Position numbers and translations under genes: made by a program. The notes under the pieces are model-generated. The model was not told where the DNA came from. It made no database searches and saw only the letters and a list, made by a program, of their open reading frames with translations. Below are positions 18,532 through 27,684 of a stretch of 64,000 nucleotides of DNA, piece after piece; the first letter of the stretch is position 1; each line of letters begins with the position of its first letter. The DNA is from an uncultured Bacteroidota bacterium (GTDB lineage: Bacteria; Bacteroidota; Bacteroidia; Flavobacteriales; Schleiferiaceae): assembly GCA_913057235.1 (NCBI GenBank), contig CAJXNI010000015.1:16617-80616 (forward strand). The letters run 5' to 3'.

Positions 18532-19425
18532 TTAAGAGCTCTTAGGATGAGCCTGGTTATACATTTGTTTTAACTGTTCTATGGAACTGTGGGTGTAAAC
18601 CTGTGTGGCAGCTAAGGAGGCATGCCCTAACAATTCTTTAATAGCATTAAGGTCCGCTCCGTTGCTGAGCATGTGTGTGGCAAATGTATGCCTGAGCACA
18701 TGTGGGCTGGTTTGATCAATTCCTGAAACACTTCTAAGGTAGAAATTTATGGTGTTGTATACAAGTTTCGGATAGAGCTTTTTACCCTTGCTGGTCTTAA
18801 ACAAAATGTCTTCTGTGCTTGCATTCGATGGTCGCTCTTCATCCGTTAAATAAGCTTTAAGTTCCTTACACAATTCATCAGTAAGCGGCACGATACGTTG
18901 CTTATTTCTTTTACCCGTTACTGTGATAGTTTGGTTTTGTAAATTCACATCGGCTATAGCCAAATTGATGAGCTCCGCCAACCGTATTCCGGTATTGTAG
19001 AAGGTTTTTATGATAAGTTTTTGAGTAAGACCCCAATAGCTATCTTCAAACTCCACTTCATTGAGCAATCTAGCCATAGACTCTGCTGAAACCGCCCGCA
19101 CTACTTTTTTAGGCGCTTTAGGCACCTCCACCTGTGCGGCCGGGTTTAGCTTAACCGCTCCTTTTCTTTGTAGGAATCTATAAAATGAACGGAGCGCACT
19201 TACCTTCCTTTTAATAGTGGTGCGCGCTACCTCATCATCTAACATCTGAATTACCCAAGACCTAACCAGGTGATGATTCACTTCTTCCCAACTAGACACT
19301 TCCAATTGGGTTTTCAAAAAAGTACCAAAGCCGTTTAGGTCATTAGCGTAGGATATTAGCGTATGCTCAGAATAATTCTTCTGAAAGCGCAAATAATTCA
19401 GAAAAGTGTTAAGGGTTTTTTCCAT
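18532..19425 (-). CDS. xerC: XerC-like tyrosine recombinase
   Basis: Site-specific recombinase expected to resolve chromosome dimers at dif. I chose the ATG at 19425, which gives MEKTLNTFLNYLRFQKNYS, the usual Xer N-terminus; an upstream in-frame ATG at 19455 would add ten residues that do not fit. The SAM-like core-binding domain is followed by the catalytic domain with Arg in NTGIRLAEL (near 148), Lys in VTGKRNKQRIVPL, HxxR in SPHVLRHTF (near 240), LLGHAS and the nucleophile Tyr in TQVYTH (near 276). The neighbours rpsU and hpf argue for the core chromosomal enzyme and not a mobile integrase. Confidence 0.92.
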   Translation of the reverse strand: MEKTLNTFLNYLRFQKNYSEHTLISYANDLNGFGTFLKTQLEVSSWEEVNHHLVRSWVIQMLDDEVARTTIKRKVSALRSFYRFLQRKGAVKLNPAAQVEVPKAPKKVVRAVSAESMARLLNEVEFEDSYWGLTQKLIIKTFYNTGIRLAELINLAIADVNLQNQTITVTGKRNKQRIVPLTDELCKELKAYLTDEERPSNASTEDILFKTSKGKKLYPKLVYNTINFYLRSVSGIDQTSPHVLRHTFATHMLSNGADLNAIKELLGHASLAATQVYTHSSIEQLKQMYNQAHPKSS

Positions 19426-19485
19426 AAAAAAAGCAAGGCATGTAAAGATACACACCTTGCTTCAATATTGTAAAGTCTTGAAAGA

Positions 19486-19677
19486 CTATTCTTCGTCTAC
19501 GCGCTTTTGCTGAATGTAAGCGGCTTTGAGCACTTCTTTTCTGCGCTCAACAGAAGGCTTGATGAATTGCTTGCGACCACGAATTTCTTTCATTACACCC
19601 GTACGATCGTACTTTCTTTTGTAACGCTTTAGCGCGCGATCAATGGATTCTCCTTCTTTAACTGATATTACAAGCAT
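19486..19677 (-). CDS. rpsU: 30S ribosomal protein S21
   Basis: A 63-residue basic ribosomal protein that in Bacteroidota is linked to sensing of the anti-Shine-Dalgarno tail. VISVKEGESIDRALKRYKRK and the basic middle are typical. It starts a short operon with xerC and hpf; a TAnnTTTG promoter lies about 25 bases upstream. Confidence 0.96.
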   Translation of the reverse strand: MLVISVKEGESIDRALKRYKRKYDRTGVMKEIRGRKQFIKPSVERRKEVLKAAYIQQKRVDEE

Positions 19678-19699
19678 TTAAATTCTGTTTTTGGGAGTG

Positions 19700-19729
19700 C
19701 AAATATAAAATTTATTTTAGAAGTATAAA
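19700..19729 (-). promoter_or_regulatory. Promoter of rpsU
   Basis: On the minus strand TTT (19729-19727), 19 bases, then TATATTTG (19707-19700): a full match in the -7 box and two of three in the -33 box. The distance to the rpsU start (22 bases) is sensible. Confidence 0.6.
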
Positions 19730-19771
19730 GCCTTTTATTTTGAAATCCTTTCCATAATAACGCAATAAGAC

Positions 19772-20947
19772 TTATCCTTTCATCAAGTTTTTAGAAATAA
19801 CCACTTTCTGTATTTCAGTGGTACCTTCCCCAATAGTACACAACTTTACATCGCGGTAAAACTTCTCAACCGGGAAGTCTTTGGTGAAACCGTAACCACC
19901 AAAAATTTGCACTGCTTCATTGCAAATCTCCACAGCAATTTCAGAAGCGTACATTTTTGCCATCGCACCTTCAGTGGTTACTTTTTTCTTCTGATTTTTT
20001 AAGCTGGCTGCTTTAAAAGTAAGGAGCTCTGCAGCTTCTAGTTTAGTAATCATGTCGGCAAGTTTAAAGCTTACCCCTTGAAACTTAGAAATGGGGCGGC
20101 CAAATTGCTCTCTCTCTTTAGAATATTTTAAAGCGGCCTCGTAAGCCCCGTAACCTGTGCCCAAAGACAAGGCGGCAATTGAAATGCGTCCTCCGTCTAA
20201 TATTTTCATGGCTTGAATAAAACCATCGCCTTCTTCTCCCAACATATTTTCTGCCGGTACACGACAATTTTCAAAAATAAGCTCAGTAGTTTCAGAAGCA
20301 CGCATGCCTAATTTGTCTTCTTTGCGGCCTCCTCTAAAACCAGGGGTGCCTTTCTCTATTACAAAAGCACTCATGCCGTGTGAGTCTCCCTTTTCTCCGG
20401 TGCGCACTACTACCACCGCAACATCGCCTGAAAGGCCATGCGTGATGAAATTTTTAGAACCGTTTAGCACCCAGTGGTCACCATCTCTTACAGCGGTGGT
20501 ATTCATGCCGCCAGCGTCACTACCGGTATTCACCTCGGTAAGACCCCAAGCGCCAATCCATTCGGCTGTAGCCAATTTGGGTAACCATTTGGATTTTTGC
20601 TCCTCGTTGCCAAATTCTAAAATATGATTAGTACATAATGAGTTGTGAGCGGCCATGCTCAGACCAATAGATGGATCTACTTTACTGAGTTCTACAATAG
20701 CGGTGACATATTCAAAATAGCCCAAACCAGAACCCCCATATTCCTCTGGTACCAGAACTCCCATTAAGCCCAGCTCACCCAATTCTTTGAAAATCTGAAC
20801 CGGAAATTCCTGACTCTCATCCCACTTCATGATATTGGGACGAATTTTTTGCTCGGCAAAATCGCGTACTGATTGCGCAATCATTTGCTGGGTCTCACTT
20901 TGGCTGAAATCAAAGCCTTGAATATCTTGTTCTATTGCTACGTCCAT
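19772..20947 (-). CDS. Acyl-CoA dehydrogenase
   Basis: FAD enzyme that makes the first double bond in fatty-acid or branched-chain acyl-CoA oxidation; 391 residues. Signature LTEVNTGSDAGGMNTTA and the second signature QIFGGYGFTKDFPVEKFYRD are present. The catalytic Glu is probably that of IGEGTTEIQ near the C-terminus, as in short-chain acyl-CoA dehydrogenases. The chain-length preference cannot be told from sequence alone. It is transcribed toward rpsU and lies 31 bases after the HhH protein gene. Confidence 0.92.
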   Translation of the reverse strand: MDVAIEQDIQGFDFSQSETQQMIAQSVRDFAEQKIRPNIMKWDESQEFPVQIFKELGELGLMGVLVPEEYGGSGLGYFEYVTAIVELSKVDPSIGLSMAAHNSLCTNHILEFGNEEQKSKWLPKLATAEWIGAWGLTEVNTGSDAGGMNTTAVRDGDHWVLNGSKNFITHGLSGDVAVVVVRTGEKGDSHGMSAFVIEKGTPGFRGGRKEDKLGMRASETTELIFENCRVPAENMLGEEGDGFIQAMKILDGGRISIAALSLGTGYGAYEAALKYSKEREQFGRPISKFQGVSFKLADMITKLEAAELLTFKAASLKNQKKKVTTEGAMAKMYASEIAVEICNEAVQIFGGYGFTKDFPVEKFYRDVKLCTIGEGTTEIQKVVISKNLMKG

Positions 20948-20978
20948 TTGTACAATTTTTGGTTTTCCTTCAACATGT

Positions 20979-22067
20979 TCAATCGTCCTGAGATTGCACC
21001 GTTAAATAAGGTGCAATTTTAGGGAATATCTCATCATTAAACAATTCAATGTTTTTCAATTCCTTAACCTCTTTAAAAGGCCTTATGTTTTCTCTAAAAT
21101 GGACTATCCCTTTTACCATGTCGTAACTAAGGTAAGGATGCCCTACCAAATCTTGAAAGGAGGCCTTGTTGATATTTAATTTTTTCACCTGCCCGTTACA
21201 GGTGAGCTGAGGCGCCAGCTGCACATAGCGTGCACTATCAATAGGATACTGACCCCTCAACTGGGTTAAGGAGGAGTAGCCACCCAATTGCTTACGCTTT
21301 TCTAAAATTTTGTGCGCAGTAAAGGGTCCAATTCCCTTAACCTCTAATAAAGTAATGGAATCTGCTGTATTAATTTCTACGGGGGTAAAGGAGCTTTTTT
21401 CTCGGGTAGGCTCGGGGGCCGATACATTTACAAAAGGTAATATTTTTCTTGCCAGAGCAGAATCTAAGCTATAGACTTTAAATACATCACTATCCTTTTC
21501 AAAAGGCCTGTATTTGGTTCTGAAATTTTCAAAATTCCTGGCTTGCCAAGGTTCTAAACCCATGTTTTCCAATTCTGCCACTGAAACCTGGTTGGGATCA
21601 AAAGCCGATAAATTCAATTCTCTTTCTTTACCGGTTTGATTGCCTTCCTCACTTTTTGGAGCAGAAATTTGCACATACGGCAATACCTTCTTTACCAATG
21701 CGGAATCAATGCCATAAATTTTATAGAGATCTTCAGGCTCTCTAAATACACCACCTTTAGCGCGGTAGCGTAAAATTCTATCGGCCAGGGAGCCTTTAAA
21801 ACCCAGGGCCAACCATTTTTCTTTAGAACAAATGTTGGGATTAAAAGCAGCCAGTGCCTGGGTACTTGCTTTTTGTTTGGCCCGTCTTTGATCTTTGAGC
21901 ATTTGTTGTGCAGCTTCAAAACGGGCTAAGTCATGTTTTACTTCAGTGTAAAACCACTGGTCTGCGCTAAGCAGCATAAGAAGCACAAGCACCAGAATTA
22001 TGAGAAAATAAATACCCCTGCGCTGGTCTTTGGTGTAGTGGGTGAACTCACGAATACCTTTAAGCAT
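20979..22067 (-). CDS. Membrane-anchored helix-hairpin-helix (ComEA-like) protein
   Basis: A 362-residue protein with one N-terminal membrane segment (GIYFLIILVLVLLMLLSADQ, about 19-38), so the bulk is periplasmic or exposed. Four degenerate helix-hairpin-helix units follow, each with a PYVQIS- or PFVNVS-like end; the clearest is ITLLEVKGIGPFTAHKILEK, near residue 240. HhH repeats bind DNA without sequence preference, and ComEA proteins use them in DNA uptake. Repeated ComEA-like proteins of this type are common in Bacteroidota but their role is not proven. The next gene upstream is divergent. Confidence 0.8.
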   Translation of the reverse strand: MLKGIREFTHYTKDQRRGIYFLIILVLVLLMLLSADQWFYTEVKHDLARFEAAQQMLKDQRRAKQKASTQALAAFNPNICSKEKWLALGFKGSLADRILRYRAKGGVFREPEDLYKIYGIDSALVKKVLPYVQISAPKSEEGNQTGKERELNLSAFDPNQVSVAELENMGLEPWQARNFENFRTKYRPFEKDSDVFKVYSLDSALARKILPFVNVSAPEPTREKSSFTPVEINTADSITLLEVKGIGPFTAHKILEKRKQLGGYSSLTQLRGQYPIDSARYVQLAPQLTCNGQVKKLNINKASFQDLVGHPYLSYDMVKGIVHFRENIRPFKEVKELKNIELFNDEIFPKIAPYLTVQSQDD

Positions 22068-22221
22068 GATTAATTTTTTATAGGCACTCTAAATATATGA
22101 TTTTGTTCGGCATTCTTACAAAGCAGTCGCCCTAGATTATTTCAATTGTTAGGCCTCCTTCATCAAAAGTTTTAAGGTGTGCGCCTTTTTTCCGATTATT
22201 GTGGCTCAGAAAAATGGTTTT

Positions 22222-24024
22222 ATGCGGAAATACATTACAATTGGTCTTTTAGCGGTAAGTGTAATGGTCTTTGGGCAGGGGAAGCTCAGGGTGGCTAACT
22301 TTGAAATCTCTAATCCCTCGTCTGAAATAAATGATGGCCGAGCCAGCATAGAAGCCGCTGGCGGGAAGGCCCCCTATAAATACAAATGGAGTAACCCCAA
22401 AACCGATACACTCTCCAGAACTTGTAACGGCCTTATAGAAGGTATAGAACACTCTGTAACTATTAAAGATGCTAACGGTCAGACCATTACGCAGACCTTT
22501 ACCATCCCTCAGGAAAGTGTGGCCGAATATTTTAACGGCACCTTTAAACCGGTGGTAGACGCCTTTGCCAGTGTGATATTTTGGGATCCCTTTTACGCAA
22601 TGGGCCTTTACGATAATCGAGTACGCACAGATGAAGGGGATTTGGCCTTACAGCCTAATGGCGATGTGCGCACCAATAGTATTCCTTTCATAGTAATCTG
22701 GCTCATTTTTGGCGCTATATTTTTTACCATACGCATGGGCTTTGTAAACTTTTGGGGCTGGCGCCACTCAATTAGTCTGGTGCGCGGCAAGTTTGATGAA
22801 GATGATGCTCCCGGGGAAGTAACCCACTTTCAAGCTTTAGCCACCGCTGTTTCAGCCACGGTAGGTTTAGGAAACATTGCCGGGGTGGCCGTAGCCATTT
22901 CTCTTGGCGGACCAGGTGCTACCTTTTGGTTAATAATTGCCGGTTTATTTGGTATGGCCTCTAAATTTACTGAGTGCACGCTGGGCGTAAAATACCGAGA
23001 TATTGGCGAAGATGGCGTGGTTGAAGGCGGCCCTATGCGTTACCTGCGCAAAGGTCTGGCGCGTAAAAACATGGCCGGCCTGGGTAAAGTGCTAGCGGTA
23101 ATATTTGCCGTTTTGGCCATTGGCGCCAGCTTTGGCGGAGGCAATATGTTTCAAGCCAACCAAGCTTATCAGCAGCTTAGTGGTCAGTTCACTATGCTTG
23201 AGGGATACGGTCCTGTGTTTGGTCTTGTTCTAGCCATTTTAGTGGGAGTAGTTATTTTAGGGGGTATTCAGAGTATAGCCAAGGTTACGGAGAAAATTGT
23301 TCCATTTATGGCCGGTACCTATATAGTGGCTGCTCTAGTTATTATCGGTAAAAATATTGGCAACATAGGCGAGGCCTTTGAACTTATTATTGACGGAGCC
23401 TTTAGTCCTTCTGCCTTATTAGGTGGTTTTATTGGTGTGATGATTCAAGGCTTTAGAAGAGCAGCTTTCTCAAACGAAGCTGGGGTTGGGTCTGCGGCCA
23501 TTGCGCACTCTGCCGCCAAAACCAAGCACCCGGTAAGCGAAGGTTTTGTGGGACTTTTGGAACCATTTATTGACACTGTTTTGGTTTGTACACTTACTGC
23601 TTTGGTACTCATCTTTACCGGATATTATGACGATGCCGGCATGGGAGGTGCTACGCTTACCTCCAAAGCTTTTGGTAGTGTAATCAGCTGGTTCCCTTAT
23701 GTGCTAGTAGTTGCCATTTTCCTTTTTGCTTTCTCTACCATGATTAGCTGGAGCTACTATGGCCTAAGAGCCTGGACCTTCTTATTTGGTCGTACCAAAC
23801 TCACTGAAATTAGCTACAAACTGCTTTTCTTGTTATTCATCATCATTGGTTCTTCCGTAAGCCTGGGGGCGGTGCTGGATTTTTCAGATATGATGATTCT
23901 GGCCATGGCTCTCCCCAATATTGTGGGTCTAATCTTGCTTTCAGGTGAGGTTAGGGCCGAACTCAAAGATTACTGGAAACGCTACAAGCGCGGAGAAATT
24001 CTAGAAACTAAAAAAGACGCCTAA
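22222..24024 (+). CDS. Alanine/glycine:cation symporter (AGCS) with an N-terminal SprB-like exported domain
   Basis: Sodium-coupled amino acid importer of the inner membrane. The ATG at 22222 gives a signal peptide ([19 protein letters not shown]); the in-frame ATG 45 bases earlier spoils it. After cleavage comes an Ig-like unit (about 25-100) that resembles a SprB repeat: [12 protein letters not shown] then [10 protein letters not shown]. The transporter begins near residue 150 and shows AGCS landmarks such as [27 protein letters not shown] and [13 protein letters not shown]. The total of 600 residues exceeds the usual 450-500 because of the extra domain. It is monocistronic or leads into the ABC gene 54 bases on. 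Confidence 0.88.
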   Translation: MRKYITIGLLAVSVMVFGQGKLRVANFEISNPSSEINDGRASIEAAGGKAPYKYKWSNPKTDTLSRTCNGLIEGIEHSVTIKDANGQTITQTFTIPQESVAEYFNGTFKPVVDAFASVIFWDPFYAMGLYDNRVRTDEGDLALQPNGDVRTNSIPFIVIWLIFGAIFFTIRMGFVNFWGWRHSISLVRGKFDEDDAPGEVTHFQALATAVSATVGLGNIAGVAVAISLGGPGATFWLIIAGLFGMASKFTECTLGVKYRDIGEDGVVEGGPMRYLRKGLARKNMAGLGKVLAVIFAVLAIGASFGGGNMFQANQAYQQLSGQFTMLEGYGPVFGLVLAILVGVVILGGIQSIAKVTEKIVPFMAGTYIVAALVIIGKNIGNIGEAFELIIDGAFSPSALLGGFIGVMIQGFRRAAFSNEAGVGSAAIAHSAAKTKHPVSEGFVGLLEPFIDTVLVCTLTALVLIFTGYYDDAGMGGATLTSKAFGSVISWFPYVLVVAIFLFAFSTMISWSYYGLRAWTFLFGRTKLTEISYKLLFLLFIIIGSSVSLGAVLDFSDMMILAMALPNIVGLILLSGEVRAELKDYWKRYKRGEILETKKDA

Positions 24025-24030
24025 AGCAAC

Positions 24031-24058
24031 TTTAAAAGCCGGTAGAATTCTAATTTTG
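24031..24058 (+). promoter_or_regulatory. Candidate promoter of the ABC exporter gene
   Basis: TAATTTTG at 24051-24058 matches TAnnTTTG fully; TTT lies 17 bases upstream as a partial -33 box. The start codon follows 20 bases later. The box lies inside the loop of a 7-bp GC-rich stem (AAGCCGG with CCGGCTT). Confidence 0.4.
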
Positions 24059-24078
24059 CCGGCTTCAAAAAATCTTAC

Positions 24079-25857
24079 ATGGCTAAGCAAAGAGAAGGAC
24101 GACAAAAGCTCAAAAAAGGTTCCTTCAAGAAGGCTTTGCGCCTTTACAAATACATTAAGCCTTACCGGGCCGAGTTTGCACTGGGCTTGCTCTTTCTGAT
24201 TCTATCCAGTGCCGCCAACCTAGCTTTCCCAAAGTATTTGGGAGATTTGGTAGATGCCGCCAATACCGATGATATTGTAGCCAATATTGAAAACATTGCG
24301 CTTATCCTTTTGGTGATTTTGGTGGCCCAGGCTATTGTATCATTTTTTAGAGTAGTACTTTTTGTAAACGTTACGGAAAAAACGCTCGCTTCCTTACGGC
24401 AGGCTACCTACCAGCATCTTATCAAGCTGCCCATGCCCTTTTTTAACGCAAAAAGAGTGGGTGAGCTAAACAGTCGCATTTCTGCGGATATCTCCCTTTT
24501 GCAAGAAACCTTCACCACTACTCTGGCCGAATTTATCCGTCAGCTCATTATCATTTTTGGAGGCATTGCCATTTTACTGTACACCTCCCCTCAGCTTACC
24601 CTATTTATGCTGGCCATTGTTCCGGTAGTAGTGCTTATTGCCGTTTTCTTTGGGAGGTTTATACGCAAGTATTCAAAAGACGTACAAAATGAAGTAGCCC
24701 AAAGCAACACCATAGTAGAAGAAACCTTGCAAGGGATTTTTAACGTAAAAGCTTTTGCCAACGAGTTTTTAGAAATTGCCCGCTACCGCACCAAAACCAA
24801 CAGCGTGGCCAAAATTGCCATGAAAGGGGGCAAGTACCGCGGGGCCTTTAGCTCCTTTATAATTTTAGGATTGTTTGGGGCTATTGTGGCGGTAATCTGG
24901 CGGGGAGTTAATCTAATTGCCGCAGGAGATCTGGCCATAGGGGAGCTTTTCAGCTTTGTAATCTACTCTGGTTTTATTGGCGGCAGCATTGGCGGCTTTG
25001 CCAATGTGTATGCCAACATTCAAAAGGCCATAGGCGCTACCGAAGAGCTTATGGAAATATTGGAAGAAGAGGAAGAAAACCTCAGTGAAACCGAAAGCCA
25101 CCAAAATCTGCCTGATTTTAAAGGCGATATACAATTTAAAAACCTCAGCTTCCACTACCCTACCCGGCCTGACCAGAAAGTGATTGACGCCTTAAATCTT
25201 GAAATTAAATCGGGAACCCAGGTAGCATTGGTAGGGCCTAGTGGAGCCGGTAAGAGTACCTTGGTTTCTTTACTGCTGCAATTTTACAAACCACAAAGTG
25301 GCACTTTGCTCTTTGATGGCAAACCCGCACAAGATTATCCACTCAGTTTATTACGCAACCAAATGGCTGTGGTGCCACAGGATGTCTTTTTGTTTGGCGG
25401 AACCATCCGTGAAAACATGGCTTACGGTAAACCGGATGCCACCGATGAGGAGCTAAAAGAAGCCGCTCAAAAGGCCAACGCCTGGGAGTTTATTGAAAAG
25501 TTTCCTGAAGGTTTAGACACGCTTGTGGGCGAGCGTGGGGTTCAGCTTTCAGGTGGGCAGCGCCAACGGGTGGCCATAGCCCGGGCCGTGCTGAAAGATC
25601 CGGCTATCTTAATTTTAGACGAAGCCACCTCTGCCTTAGATTCTGAAAGTGAGCGTTTGGTACAAGAAGCACTAGACCGCCTAATGGTGGGGCGCACCTC
25701 TGTAGTAATAGCCCACCGCTTAGCCACTGTGCGCAATGCCGATGAAATTGTGGTGCTGGAAAACGGAAAGCTAAGAGAGAAAGGTACACATCAAGAGCTC
25801 ATGGCCGATGAAAACGGCCTGTACCACAGCCTTAGTAGCCTGCAGTTTAACAGCTAA
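24079..25857 (+). CDS. ABC exporter, fused permease and ATPase
   Basis: A half-size ABC exporter, 592 residues, that works as a homodimer in the inner membrane. Six membrane segments span about residues 30-310. The ATPase has Walker A GPSGAGKST (near 387), the Q loop VVPQDVFLFGG, signature LSGGQRQR (near 489), Walker B ILILDEATSALD and the H loop IAHRL. It resembles the MsbA/lipid- and drug-exporter group; the substrate is not defined. The mutase and septum-protein genes follow on the same strand. Confidence 0.92.
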   Translation: MAKQREGRQKLKKGSFKKALRLYKYIKPYRAEFALGLLFLILSSAANLAFPKYLGDLVDAANTDDIVANIENIALILLVILVAQAIVSFFRVVLFVNVTEKTLASLRQATYQHLIKLPMPFFNAKRVGELNSRISADISLLQETFTTTLAEFIRQLIIIFGGIAILLYTSPQLTLFMLAIVPVVVLIAVFFGRFIRKYSKDVQNEVAQSNTIVEETLQGIFNVKAFANEFLEIARYRTKTNSVAKIAMKGGKYRGAFSSFIILGLFGAIVAVIWRGVNLIAAGDLAIGELFSFVIYSGFIGGSIGGFANVYANIQKAIGATEELMEILEEEEENLSETESHQNLPDFKGDIQFKNLSFHYPTRPDQKVIDALNLEIKSGTQVALVGPSGAGKSTLVSLLLQFYKPQSGTLLFDGKPAQDYPLSLLRNQMAVVPQDVFLFGGTIRENMAYGKPDATDEELKEAAQKANAWEFIEKFPEGLDTLVGERGVQLSGGQRQRVAIARAVLKDPAILILDEATSALDSESERLVQEALDRLMVGRTSVVIAHRLATVRNADEIVVLENGKLREKGTHQELMADENGLYHSLSSLQFNS

Positions 25858-25925
25858 CAACTTTTTGTTAGCATTGCCCTCAAGTCATCGGGCGGAGACC
25901 CCAAGCATTTTTTACCTTTACTTAT

Positions 25926-26246
25926 ATGAAAGAAAAATGGCAGCATTTACAGCAACAACCCTGGTTTAAATGGCTGAGTAACCGCTATGTTTTAGGCGGC
26001 CTGGCTTTTTTGTTGTGGATGACCTTTTTAGACGTGAACTCTTTTATAATTCACGCGCAGCTAAACGCTGAAATAGAGGAACTGGAAAGCAGCATTGAGT
26101 ATTACGAGCAGGAAATATTAAAGGATAAACGTCAGCTCAACGAACTCACCTCGCAGCCGCACAAACTTGAGAAATTTGCCCGCGAAGAGTACCTGCTGCA
26201 CCGCCCGGGCGAAGAAGTTTATGTGATTGAGGGTTTGGAAGACTAG
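25926..26246 (+). CDS. Septum formation initiator (DivIC/FtsB-like)
   Basis: A 106-residue bitopic protein: short cytoplasmic start, one membrane span (RYVLGGLAFLLWMTFLDVNS), then a coiled coil (ELESSIEYYEQEILKDKRQL) and the conserved end KFAREEYLLHRPGEEVYVIE. DivIC/FtsB joins FtsL and DivIB/FtsQ in the divisome. The length and order match the family. It lies 68 bases after the ABC gene and 57 before mutA, so co-transcription with either is possible. Confidence 0.9.
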   Translation: MKEKWQHLQQQPWFKWLSNRYVLGGLAFLLWMTFLDVNSFIIHAQLNAEIEELESSIEYYEQEILKDKRQLNELTSQPHKLEKFAREEYLLHRPGEEVYVIEGLED

Positions 26247-26303
26247 CCTGCCCACTCTTTTTCCTTTACATTTTACGACCTTTGCGGGTAAGAAGAAAAA
26301 GTA

Positions 26304-27683
26304 ATGGAAAACGCCCCCCATTTTGAAGATTTTGCGCCCATTTCCAAAGCTGAATGGCAGGCCAAAATTGAAAAAGATCTCAAAGGCCAGTCGCTGGCAT
26401 CACTGCAGCGCGTTACCCGTGACGGCATCATTATAAATCCTGTTTACTTTGCGGAAGACTCTAATCCGCAAGAGCAACCTTTAAAGGAACACCCCAAGTG
26501 GGATGCGGTGCAGGAAATTTTGGTAGAAGATGTCCGAAAGGCCAATGCTTTAGCGCTGGATCACTTGAATAGAGGCGCTACTTCCCTGCTTTTTTACCTC
26601 CAGGGGGACGAAGACCTTCAGGTACTTTTAAAGGATGTTCAAATTCAGTACATCTGCCTCAATTTAGTCACCGCCAAAAACCCGCAAGGTTTGGCCCGTC
26701 AGCTTAACAACCTCATTGCTGAGCGCGGCTTAGAGGAAGTAGAGATTGAAGGCAGCCTAAATTTTGACCCGCTGGAAAACCTGGCCCGTACCGGCAATTG
26801 GTTCCAAAGTGAAACGGAAGATTTTCAGAATCTAAGAGAAACCGCTGAATTACTGCAGCAAGGCCTTAAAGGGATTTGCGTAAACGCCAACCTTTTTGCC
26901 AACGCAGGGGCCACCGAAGCGCAGCAACTGGGCATTGCCCTAGCCATGAGCTATGAATACATACATCATTTAAAGGTGGCCAATACCCGCGGCTTTTGGC
27001 TGAACCTGGCCATTGGATCCGATTACTTTACCGAAATTGCCAAACTAAGAGCCCTACGCAGGCTTTGGTCACAGCTGCAAGAAGAGTTGGGCTTCCCCCG
27101 CCTGGAACTGAGGCTTTATGCCGAGACGACCCTGCGGAACAAAACCATTTTTGACCGCCACAACAACATGATCAGAACCACCGCTGAGGCTATGGCAGCC
27201 GTTATTGGCGGGGCTAACGAGGTTTCCGTAAAAGGTTTTAATCACACCTTTGAAGATCCCACCTTTTTTGGCGAACGCATCGCTAAAAACCAGCAAAGTA
27301 TTTTGCAGCATGAAAGCCACTTCCACAAGGTACGTGACATGGCCCAGGGAGCTTACTTTTTAGAAGCCCTTACCGAAGAAATGGCTGCCAAAGGCTGGGA
27401 CTTTTTTAAAGCCATTGAAGCACAAGGCGGATACCTCGCTGCCTTACAAAAAGGCTGGCTACAAAAGCAAATAGAAGATAAAGCCCAGGAAGAGCAAGCG
27501 GCATTTGATGCCGGTGAAAAGGTGTTAATTGGTGCCAACAAATACCAAAAGAAGGCAGAGGACCTATCGGCTTTTAGCCAGGCACCGCTTTTTAGCAAGA
27601 GCCCTAAAAAACCTACTGAAGTGAAACCCATTGTACCGGTACGACTGAGCGAAAAAATTGAAAAAGAACATTTAAAGGCCTAG
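26304..27683 (+). CDS. mutA: Methylmalonyl-CoA mutase, small (beta) subunit
   Basis: Non-catalytic partner of the B12-dependent mutase that interconverts methylmalonyl-CoA and succinyl-CoA. It is 459 residues, shorter than proteobacterial small subunits because the C-terminal cobalamin-like domain is missing, as is usual in Bacteroidota. The TIM-barrel part shows [13 protein letters not shown] and [20 protein letters not shown]. It ends one base before mutB, so the two subunits are co-translated. Confidence 0.95.
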   Translation: MENAPHFEDFAPISKAEWQAKIEKDLKGQSLASLQRVTRDGIIINPVYFAEDSNPQEQPLKEHPKWDAVQEILVEDVRKANALALDHLNRGATSLLFYLQGDEDLQVLLKDVQIQYICLNLVTAKNPQGLARQLNNLIAERGLEEVEIEGSLNFDPLENLARTGNWFQSETEDFQNLRETAELLQQGLKGICVNANLFANAGATEAQQLGIALAMSYEYIHHLKVANTRGFWLNLAIGSDYFTEIAKLRALRRLWSQLQEELGFPRLELRLYAETTLRNKTIFDRHNNMIRTTAEAMAAVIGGANEVSVKGFNHTFEDPTFFGERIAKNQQSILQHESHFHKVRDMAQGAYFLEALTEEMAAKGWDFFKAIEAQGGYLAALQKGWLQKQIEDKAQEEQAAFDAGEKVLIGANKYQKKAEDLSAFSQAPLFSKSPKKPTEVKPIVPVRLSEKIEKEHLKA

Positions 27684-27684
27684 T

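Noticed and set aside
18532..19425. Integrase of a mobile element
   Set aside because: The protein fits XerC and lies in the conserved rpsU-xerC-hpf order, with no cargo or attachment site nearby.
26247..26303. Cobalamin riboswitch ahead of the mutase genes
   Set aside because: The gap of 57 bases is far too short and shows no B12-box sequence.
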